The notes under the pieces: generated by a model | The model's database searches: none | What the model was told of the DNA's origin: nothing | What the model saw: only the letters and a program-made list of their open reading frames with translations | Position numbers and translations under genes: made by a program | In this document: one piece after another, positions 6,664 through 14,000 of the stretch | Numbering within the stretch: position 1 is the first letter of the stretch | Layout of the letters: each line of letters starts with the position of its first letter | Assembly (NCBI GenBank): GCA_021815285.1 | Contig: JAKAHE010000013.1 | Coordinates: forward strand, 1 to 17,109 | Direction of reading: 5' to 3' | DNA from: Nitrospirota bacterium | GTDB taxonomy: Bacteria > Nitrospirota > JACRHJ01 | DNA length: 17,109 nucleotides

Positions 6664-7874
6664 ACCCGGGCAGGCGGATACGGGGAAAGTCTGTCATTCT
6701 GAACGAAGTGAAGAATCCGTTTTTGACCTTGCATGATGTCGGCGAGTTCGGGGCTATCGGGAAAATAGCCGGGATGGTGGGAAGAAGGCGTCGGCGCGTT
6801 CCGGAATTCAAGCTCCTGGCTGGCATCGGAGACGACGCCGCGGTCTTCAGGCTGGGCGGCGGCAGGTGGGCAGTGGGGGGAGAAGGGGCAGAAGGCGGCG
6901 AAAAATCGGGCGTGGGGACCCGGTATGATATGCTTGCCTCCACAGACCTGCTTGTCGAAGGCGTTCATTTCGACCTCTCGTATACGGGACTTGGCGACCT
7001 GGGATACAAGGCCCTCCAGTCGAACCTGAGCGACATAGCCGCGATGGGCGGGGAGCCGCTTTTCTACCTCGTCTCGATAGCCGCGCCGGGAGACATGGGC
7101 GAGGGCGAGTTTAGGGGTATTTTCGCCGGGATGGCTGAAGCGGCGAGGGAGTCCGGAATAATTCTCGCCGGCGGGGACACTTCCGCTACTCCGGGGCCGC
7201 TTTTCATAAATATCTCCATAACAGGCCGTGTGGAGCGTGGCCGGGCGGTGATGAGGTCGGGCGCCAAGCCGGGCGATGGGATATGGGTTACCGGAACGCT
7301 GGGAGATTCCACGGCGGGCCTGGAAATATTAAAGACTGGGGCGAGGGGGACTAAGGAAGCCAGATACCTCGTCTCCCGGCACTTGAGACCGCAGGCGCGC
7401 GCTAAGGCCGGGAGGCTCATCGGGAAGGCCGGAATCGCAACCGCCATGATAGACGTAAGCGACGGACTATCCTCCGACCTCCTGCGCGTCCTCAATGCGT
7501 CCGGCGCCGGGGCGGTCATATACGAAGACAGGTTGCCGCTCTCGGAAGAGCTTGCGGCGTACGCAGGCAGGGAGCGGGCGGTCGAGCTTGCGCTCTCAGG
7601 CGGCGAGGATTACGAGCTTCTCTTTACGGCAGGTCGGCAAAAAATTCCCCGCCATTCCCGCGAAAACGGGAATCCAGCGGCTTCCAGGGATGTGCAGTCG
7701 GTGCGCGCCCGGCAATCGGCGGAGCGGATGCTGGCCTCGCTTGGGAAAAAGGCCGGGGTCGCCTTCACGAAGATTGGAGAGGTTCTCGAGGCCGGGCCGG
7801 TGTATATGGAATCGGCAGGGGGAAGAAGAACGGCGCTAAAAGCCAGGGGCTACGAGCATTTCGGACGATTGTGA
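6660..7874 (+). CDS. thiL: thiamine-monophosphate kinase with repeat-derived insertions
   Basis: Phosphorylates thiamine monophosphate to the cofactor thiamine pyrophosphate. Family motifs in order: GIGDDAAV (55-62), STDLLVEGVHF (94-104), NLSDIAAMG (122-130), GGDTS (171-175), DVSDGLSSDL (265-274), SGGEDYELLF (313-322). At 404 residues it is well above the usual 320-330. The excess is an N-terminal extension, a Gly-rich stretch at about 66-88 and an insert at about 326-357. The extension contains VILNEVKNP and the second insert RHSRENGNPAA, which are in-frame translations of two dispersed repeats (6692-6717, 7653-7677). The start overlaps the lon stop (ATGA), consistent with coupling; a later start near the repeat (GTG 6708 or TTG 6723) cannot be excluded. 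All active-site blocks are intact, so it is probably functional. Confidence 0.92.
   Translation: MNPGRRIRGKSVILNEVKNPFLTLHDVGEFGAIGKIAGMVGRRRRRVPEFKLLAGIGDDAAVFRLGGGRWAVGGEGAEGGEKSGVGTRYDMLASTDLLVEGVHFDLSYTGLGDLGYKALQSNLSDIAAMGGEPLFYLVSIAAPGDMGEGEFRGIFAGMAEAARESGIILAGGDTSATPGPLFINISITGRVERGRAVMRSGAKPGDGIWVTGTLGDSTAGLEILKTGARGTKEARYLVSRHLRPQARAKAGRLIGKAGIATAMIDVSDGLSSDLLRVLNASGAGAVIYEDRLPLSEELAAYAGRERAVELALSGGEDYELLFTAGRQKIPRHSRENGNPAASRDVQSVRARQSAERMLASLGKKAGVAFTKIGEVLEAGPVYMESAGGRRTALKARGYEHFGRL
6692..6717 (+). repeat. dispersed GTCATTCTGA...GAAGAATC repeat at the start of thiL
   Basis: Reads TGTCATTCTGA, a 7-base variable centre, then GAAGAATC. It is the same element as 471-496 in opposite orientation (22 of 26 identical). 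It is translated in frame as VILNEVKN within the N-terminal extension of ThiL, upstream of the family's conserved GEFG motif. Confidence 0.75.
7653..7677 (+). repeat. dispersed ATTCCCGC-type palindrome inside thiL
   Basis: Arms ATTCCCG (7654-7660) and CGGGAAT (7667-7673) with the flanking CCAG kept. It matches the minus strand of the copy at 504-532 with two differences. It lies after the SGGEDYELLF motif of ThiL and is read in frame as HSRENGNPA, in a surface region where other ThiL proteins are shorter. Confidence 0.8.
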
Positions 7875-8431
7875 AACTAAAAGAAGGCATAAGACATATA
7901 CTGCACCTGGACGAAACCCCGCACGACCTTGCAAGGTCGTTCGCCGTGGGCGTATTCGTCGCTTTTTCGCCGTTTCTCGGCATACACTGGATAATCATCC
8001 TTGCCTTGGCCTGGATATTCCGGCTTAACAAGGTGGTGGCGCTGACCGGGACGTTTATCAACAACCCCTGGACGATAGCCTTCGTCTATATCGTGCCGAC
8101 ATGGCTTACGGTATCCGCCATGCGGGCCATGGGCTTCGATATCCCGCCTATGAACTACAGCCGCATATCGGCGCAGTTCATAAACCAGATGTCCAGACAC
8201 GACGTATGGGAAATAGCCTTCTGGAAGGGCTTTGTCAGGGAGTTCAAGCCCTATGCGTATGCGTTCGGCATAGGGACGACCGTAGCGGGGCTGGTGGCCT
8301 CCATAATATCCTATTTCGCGGCGTATTTCGGGATAAGGTATTACAGGAAAAGGAAAAAGAGACTGGATGCGTCAGGCGGGGCGCACGCCAAGGCGGATGT
8401 GGAAATAAAAGGATGCAAGCGTGAAGTCTAA
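7871..8431 (+). CDS. DUF2062 membrane protein
   Basis: A 186-residue inner-membrane protein. The signature ARSFAVGVFVAFSPFLGIHW (21-40) followed by LNK and TFINNPWT (61-68) is that of DUF2062. Three or more hydrophobic segments are visible at about 24-50, 56-79 and 132-157, and the tail is basic (YYRKRKKR). The molecular role of the family is not established; in several genomes it is found near or fused to glycosyltransferases, and here a family 2 glycosyltransferase follows with no gap. The start is GTG, overlapping the thiL stop by four bases (GTGA), which implies translational coupling. The stop codon is immediately followed by the next gene's ATG. Confidence 0.85.
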   Translation: MKLKEGIRHILHLDETPHDLARSFAVGVFVAFSPFLGIHWIIILALAWIFRLNKVVALTGTFINNPWTIAFVYIVPTWLTVSAMRAMGFDIPPMNYSRISAQFINQMSRHDVWEIAFWKGFVREFKPYAYAFGIGTTVAGLVASIISYFAAYFGIRYYRKRKKRLDASGGAHAKADVEIKGCKREV

Positions 8432-9295
8432 ATGGTAAGCATAATCATACCGGCATATAACGAGGCAGGCTCGATAAGGGACGTCGTAAACAAGATACGC
8501 GAGACCCTGAGCCGCTCCGGCCATGAATACGAGATAATAGTCGTGGACGACGGCTCCTCCGACGGCACCGCCGCAAAGCTTGTCGGACAGGGCGCGGTAA
8601 TCCTTACGCACCCGGAGAACAAGGGTTACGGGGCGTCGCTGAAAACCGGCATAAGAAGCGCGAAAGGAGATGTCGTCGTTATAATGGACGCTGACGGAAC
8701 ATATCCGCCGGAGACGATACCGGCGCTCCTTTCCGGCATGGACGAAGGCTACGACATGGTCGTCGGCGCGAGGACCGGAAAGGATGTGAATATCCCGCTT
8801 CTTAGACGCCCTGCGAAGTTTATTCTGAAGAAGCTTGCGGACTACCTCTCCGAGACGAAGATACCCGACCTTAACTCCGGCCTCAGGGCGTTTAAAAAAG
8901 AGCTGGCGCTCAAGTATTTTCACCTGCTGCCGTCCGGATTTTCCTTCACCACCACCATAACGCTCGCGCTTCTCTCAGACGGATATAACGTAAAATACGT
9001 CCCCATAAACTACCTCGTCCGCTCAAGGGGCAAATCGAAGATAAGGCCGCTTAAGGATTTTTCAAACTTCTTCCTACTTATCGTCCGGGTGATATGCTAC
9101 TTCAACCCGTTGAAAGTTTTCCTGCCCGCGAGCCTCCTTTTCCTGGCCGTGGGGATATATCACGTCACGGTGACGCTTATACGTTTCCACAGGATCACCG
9201 AGGCCGGGCTTCTCGCCGTGCTTCTCGGCTTTCAGATAGGCTTCATCGGCCTTATTACGGACGTCATGGTCAGGAGAGACCGGTGGATAAGGTAG
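8432..9295 (+). CDS. membrane-anchored family 2 glycosyltransferase (DPM1/GtrB-like)
   Basis: Probably transfers a sugar from a nucleotide donor to a polyprenyl phosphate or similar lipid at the cytoplasmic face of the inner membrane. 287 residues. The GT-A fold shows VSIIIPAYNEAGSI at the N-terminus, VVDDGSSDGT (37-46) and the metal-binding DADGT (86-90), then LNSGLRAFKKE and the basic RSRGKSKIRP motif typical of dolichol-phosphate-mannose-synthase-like enzymes. Two C-terminal membrane helices lie at about 226-250 and 257-278. The ATG directly abuts the DUF2062 stop. The donor and acceptor cannot be read from the sequence. Confidence 0.88.
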   Translation: MVSIIIPAYNEAGSIRDVVNKIRETLSRSGHEYEIIVVDDGSSDGTAAKLVGQGAVILTHPENKGYGASLKTGIRSAKGDVVVIMDADGTYPPETIPALLSGMDEGYDMVVGARTGKDVNIPLLRRPAKFILKKLADYLSETKIPDLNSGLRAFKKELALKYFHLLPSGFSFTTTITLALLSDGYNVKYVPINYLVRSRGKSKIRPLKDFSNFFLLIVRVICYFNPLKVFLPASLLFLAVGIYHVTVTLIRFHRITEAGLLAVLLGFQIGFIGLITDVMVRRDRWIR

Positions 9296-9302
9296 GCATG
9301 TT

Positions 9303-10715
9303 TTGAAAGTCCTCCTCGTAAACCCGCCCCAGATTAACCTTATTACGAACAACATACCGTCAATTGTCGACGAGGAGCGCGGGTATAACCCGCCGCTCGG
9401 CATACTTTACGTCGCGGCCTATGCCCGCGAGAACACTCCGCACGAGATAAAGGTAATAGACGCCGTCGTAGAGGAACTCGACTACCCGGCCCTTAAAAAC
9501 CGCATCGCGCTCGAGAGGCCGGATGTCGTCGGGATTACGGCCACGACCTTCACGCTCGTGGACGCCCACAAGACCGCAATGCTCGTGAAGGAGACAGACA
9601 GGGAAATAACGGTCGTAATGGGCGGGCCGCACCCGTATATCTACCCGGAGGAGACTATAAACCTTCCAGGCGTGGACTTCCTGGTGCTTGGCGAGGGGGA
9701 GGAGGTCTTCTCGGCTCTTGTAAGCAACCTGCATAATCCCGCCGCGCTAAGGAAAATACGGGGCCTTGTATTCCGGCATGACGGGGAGATTATAAATACC
9801 GGCAATCCCCCGCTCATAGAAGACCTGGGCTCGCTTCCCTTCCCGGCAAGAGACCTTACGCCCTACAGGAAATACTACTCGCTCATCGCAAAAACACAGC
9901 CCGTGACCACCATGATAACCAGCCGGGGCTGCCCCTACAGGTGCCTTTTCTGCGACAGGCCGCACCTCGGCAAGCGCTTCCGCCCCCGTCCTGCCATGAA
10001 TGTAGTAGACGAGATGGAGGGTTGCGCCGGCCTTGGGATAAACGAGATTTTAATCTACGACGACACCTTTACCGTAAAAAAAGAACGGGTATTCGAGATA
10101 TGCCGGGAGATAAGGGAACGGGGCCTGAATATCGGCTGGGACGTCCGGGCGAGGGTGGACACCATAACCCCGGAGATGCTTGCCGCCATGAAGGACGCCG
10201 GCTGCGAGAGAATCCACTACGGCGTCGAGGCGGGAAGCCCGGAGGTGATAAAGACGCTCAGGAAAGGGATAACCGTGGAGCAGGTGCGCCGGACATTCAG
10301 GGAGACAAAGGACGCGGGAATATCCATCCTGGCGTATTTCATGATAGGCTCCCCGGGCGAGACAAGGGCGCAGATGGAGGAAAGCCTGCGCCTGGCGGCG
10401 GAACTTGCGCCGGATTACCTGCACCTGGCCATTACCACGCCATTCCCGGAGACGGACCTCTACCGCATGGGGTTTGAAAGAGGCGTACTGAAGGATGATT
10501 ACTGGCGTGAATTCGCCAGGGATCCAAAGCCGGGTTTTACACCTAAGGTATGGGACGAATATCTTACCAGGGAGGAGCTCGTGGAACTCCTGCACAAGGG
10601 ATACAAGGACTTCTATCTCAGGCCAGGGTATATCTGGAAGGGTATCAGGGGCCTGAAATCGCTCTCCGAGCTTAAGAGCAAGGCAAGGGCCGGCATCAAA
10701 TTATTCAGGATTTGA
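9303..10715 (+). CDS. radical SAM protein with B12-binding-type N-terminal domain
   Basis: A 470-residue oxygen-sensitive-type enzyme. Residues 1 to about 140 form a cobalamin-binding-like Rossmann domain (KVLLVNPPQ, GYNPPLGILYVAAY, VVMGGPHPYIYPEE); the classical DxHxxG base-off histidine motif is not seen. The radical SAM domain has the cluster ligands C210, C214 and C217 in RGCPYRCLFCD, followed by LIYDDTF and HYGVEAGSP. Members of this class methylate or rearrange lipids, antibiotics and other substrates; the substrate here is unknown. The TTG start is supported by AAGGTAGG at 9289-9296, six bases away. It follows the glycosyltransferase by 7 bp, so envelope lipid or glycan modification is a reasonable but unproven guess. 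It is the last gene of the run. Confidence 0.88.
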   Translation: MKVLLVNPPQINLITNNIPSIVDEERGYNPPLGILYVAAYARENTPHEIKVIDAVVEELDYPALKNRIALERPDVVGITATTFTLVDAHKTAMLVKETDREITVVMGGPHPYIYPEETINLPGVDFLVLGEGEEVFSALVSNLHNPAALRKIRGLVFRHDGEIINTGNPPLIEDLGSLPFPARDLTPYRKYYSLIAKTQPVTTMITSRGCPYRCLFCDRPHLGKRFRPRPAMNVVDEMEGCAGLGINEILIYDDTFTVKKERVFEICREIRERGLNIGWDVRARVDTITPEMLAAMKDAGCERIHYGVEAGSPEVIKTLRKGITVEQVRRTFRETKDAGISILAYFMIGSPGETRAQMEESLRLAAELAPDYLHLAITTPFPETDLYRMGFERGVLKDDYWREFARDPKPGFTPKVWDEYLTREELVELLHKGYKDFYLRPGYIWKGIRGLKSLSELKSKARAGIKLFRI

Positions 10716-10722
10716 GCAAAAA

Positions 10723-10741
10723 CACTCAGACGGTTTGAGTG
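10723..10741. promoter_or_regulatory. palindrome, candidate activator site or stem-loop
   Basis: Perfect 6-bp arms CACTCA and TGAGTG with a 7-base centre. It lies 7 bp after the radical SAM stop and about 210 bp ahead of the sigma-54 promoter. It has no T run, so it is a poor terminator; as a protein-binding palindrome it sits roughly where enhancer-binding activators bind. Either role is inferred. Confidence 0.35.
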
Positions 10742-10952
10742 AAAATACTGATTGCAATACTGACGACGAGGCGCGGCCAATCCCCGTTTGCATAATTTAA
10801 CAGGTTGATTTCGCTGAATTTTTAAAAATATTGAAGAGGATTTCCGGTTTTGGAGCGTTTTTTGAATTTAAAACCTCTCAAGGTTATTTTCTCTTTTTTA
10901 ATTAGGGATATTGAGGGTTGCGCAGCCTTTCATGGGCCGATTGTTAATAATT

Positions 10953-10968
10953 TGGCATAGTTATTGCT
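10953..10968 (+). promoter_or_regulatory. sigma-54 (RpoN) promoter
   Basis: TGGCATAGTTATTGCT matches the -24/-12 consensus TGGCAC-N5-TTGCW with the invariant GG and GC at exact spacing; only the sixth base (T for C) differs. Transcription would start near 10979, leaving a leader of about 95 bases to the next ATG. It is the best promoter-like sequence in the gap. Sigma-54 promoters require an AAA+ enhancer-binding activator, so the downstream gene is probably switched on by a specific signal. Confidence 0.7.
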
Positions 10969-11073
10969 TTGTATGCGATTGAAGATAGCTTTGATTTTAC
11001 AGAGTTTTTAATCTGCGACGATAAATCAAGAACTTATTTTTTCTGAAAATTTAAAACAAAAAGGCGGTGGGTT

Positions 11074-14000
11074 ATGAGGAGAGTCGGGTTATTTTGCCTT
11101 GCAGGTTTGCTGGTCGTTGTCTTCGGCGTTTCGATCGGCCCGGTCAATAGCTGGGCAGCTGGATACGGGACATACACAACGGCAATAAGTTCAGGTAGTC
11201 TGATGCAGCCTGACAAGATTGCGGTCGACCCTGCAAACGGCGATATTTATGTTACCGATGCCGGAGGAAACGGCTACGCAGTCAGGAAATACGATAAAAA
11301 TTATAACTACCAGTTTTCCTTCTCAGTCAGCGGCTCGCCGGTCGGCATAGCCGTTAATACCAATAATATATTCGTGGGAGACTCCACAAACAAGTGCGTA
11401 TGGATATATGACAAAACCGGCGCACTGACAAATTTGTCCGGCACGGGCAGCACCAACAAGCTCGGCGGCGCATCCGGGCCGAATGTCAGTATGCCTGACG
11501 CCATTGCAGTCGCACCATCCGGGCAGATATTTGCCGTTGACGGCGACAACGATGACATACTTATCTATAATGCCGACGGTTCTTATAATTCATCTTTCGG
11601 CGGCTCAGGCAATACGAGCGGATATTTCTATTTCCCTTCCGGCATTGCGTTCGCAAGCAGCTCTGTTTCAGGGACCTCGACTACACAGTATTTTTACGTG
11701 GGCGACCAGGGAAACTACAGGGTTCAAAAGTGGTATTATGTGTATAATAATACAACGAATGCTATAACGACCGCACCGACATACTACCAGACGATAGGAT
11801 CCGAGGGCGACGCTTTTGGCTTGTTCCTTCGCGTAAGCGACGTGGCTTACGATAATATCTTTAACCATCTTCTTGTGGATGATTCTCTACAGCAGGTTGT
11901 CCAGGAGTTCGATATAAACGGCGCCACCCTGAGTGCCGCATTCAATTATTCCGGCGGCGCTACGCAGGGCTATCTCAGTACGCCTACTGGCGTGGCGCTT
12001 GGCTATGGAAACAACGGCCAGGAGTTGTATGTTGCGAATAACCAGAAGAGCAACATAGCGGTATTCGTCGCTAATCAGGGGTTGCCGCCGTCCATTACTT
12101 CGCTAACTCCTGCCGCAGATACCGTCCCGACGGCAACACCCTATACGATTAATTACACCGTTTCAGACCCGAACGCCGGTAATCTTACCGTAAAATTGTA
12201 TTATTACAATGTCCTGACCCCGTCGGTATTGGTTCCTCTGGCTACCCAGACAGCCACCATATCCACCGCGGGCGGGAGCTATAACGGGACCCTCGCATGG
12301 AACTGGCCTGCGTATATCGGCGGGTATAATATAACGCCGCCAGAGCCAACAGGCGATTGGAAAATCTATGCCACCGTTACCGATGCGTCCGGCAACATAG
12401 CCACTGCCACCAGCAGTAAGATCAGCATCGTTACCGACGGCACTGTCTACGACGGCACCACTTGGACAGAGCCCGGCGGGATAAGCACCCCGAATTATAC
12501 GAATTATCTCTACACCCTCTATGGCCTGTCAACGTCGGATTATGACGGCGACGGTCTGGCCAACGGCGACGAACTTAACGGAACTTACAACGGCTCCGGC
12601 ACCTATACCGATGCCATAAGCGGCCAACAGCATACCTATAACTACCATAATGCCTCGACCGATATGACGAAGGCCGACAGCGACAACGACGGCCTGTCCG
12701 ACGGCCAGGAAGAGGGCAGGGTAGCCGCCGGAACATATAGCGGCCAGCCGTATTATGTCCATACCGACCCGAATAACCCGAATACAGATGGCTGCACTAT
12801 AAAGGACGGAGCGCAGGTCTTAAGACAGACCGACCCGTTGGATACCTCGACCTGCCAGGCGCCAGCCGCGAACTTGGTCGGTATGTATTACGATTCGCGC
12901 ACGAACGTTGCGGTATCAGGCATTGCCGGTATTGCATCTTACTGTGGCGCAGGCACAAACCCGCCGACTCCGTACACGTTCCAGGATTACACGACAGATC
13001 AGTACTACGTTACGACATACGAGGTAAACAACCCGACGGCGAATTCAGTTACCGGAACACTGAATATCTATAATATGAGTGGTGCTCTCACATACTCAGG
13101 CGGACTTACCTTCAGCCCGCATCAGAGTATGGAGATAAATCCATCGACGTATCCTAATAGCGCCGCCCAGGGCAGCATAGAGATATCTTCTGCAGGTGGA
13201 ATATTGACGGGTATGGAATATCTCACAGTTAACGGCGTCAGTGAAACACCGGCGCTTCAAGAACAGACTTCTGTGGAAATGCCGACGGCATCTGCCGCAG
13301 CTTCTACACTATATAACCTTGAGTGGGACGAATTGTATGACGTCGATACCACCATTGGTGCTCGTGATTCAAGAACATACATTATGTTGCATAATCCAAA
13401 TACAACTGCTGTTACATTAGAAATAAAGATTTTTGACCTTAATAACAACCCACTTTATGATGTGACAGGCGTGACCTTGAATCCACATGGCACTCTTCGC
13501 TTTAAACCCGAGGATTACGGCGTTAACCCAAATGTTAATCGAAAGGGAACCATAGAGATTGACGCGACTGGTGGGGCCATATTGGGATTTATGGCAAGGC
13601 AATTAGTTGGAACATGTTCGCATCTTTTCGAGACGTACTATTCATATCAATTGTTCTCGACCAACGATCAAACGCCCATAATTTATTCTGTCGATTTTGC
13701 TAATTTTTACATGAATAACGGGCAAATAGTTGATCCAAGCACGGATTCTAACTTTGTTACCAATTATCCAAAGGGCTGGTCTACATGGTACCAAGTCAGG
13801 AATTCGTCGTCTACGTCTTCTATTGGCCTGACGGATACCTGGTATAAGTTACCGACCGGAACGGTTACCCGTGGCCCGGCAGTAGATTATACCGTTTCCG
13901 CAAATGCTGAAACGGGTTATGCCTCGTTCCAGAATAGCGATTTAGATAGAAAAGGCTGGGTAATGATTACGTCCGCACTGCCAACGATGTTCGGAGCGGC

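Larger units (their letters stand above)
10716..11073. other. AT-rich regulatory gap before the large secreted protein
   Basis: A 358-bp gap with no supportable gene, clearly more AT-rich than the operon before it. Its features are a CACTCA/TGAGTG palindrome (10723-10741), the direct repeat ATACTGA twice just after it, a perfect palindrome ATTTTTAAAAAT (10818-10829), an imperfect inverted repeat TTGAAGAGG/CCTCTCAA (10831-10839 with 10874-10881) and a sigma-54 promoter at 10953-10968. The layout suits activator-controlled transcription of the next gene. Confidence 0.6.

Noticed and set aside
6620..6700. TPP riboswitch ahead of thiL
   Set aside because: thiL overlaps lon by four bases and no CTGAGA-type TPP motif is present.
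6090..6968. 292-residue minus-strand open frame spanning the lon-thiL junction
   Set aside because: Crosses two well-supported genes and the dispersed repeat at 6692; low-complexity translation.
8372..8923. 183-residue minus-strand open frame at the DUF2062-glycosyltransferase junction
   Set aside because: Antisense to two genes with clear family motifs; no signal of its own.
10979..11073. Riboswitch (for example cyclic-di-GMP type) in the leader of the large secreted protein
   Set aside because: The leader is AT-rich and shows no conserved core or convincing pairing of a known class.
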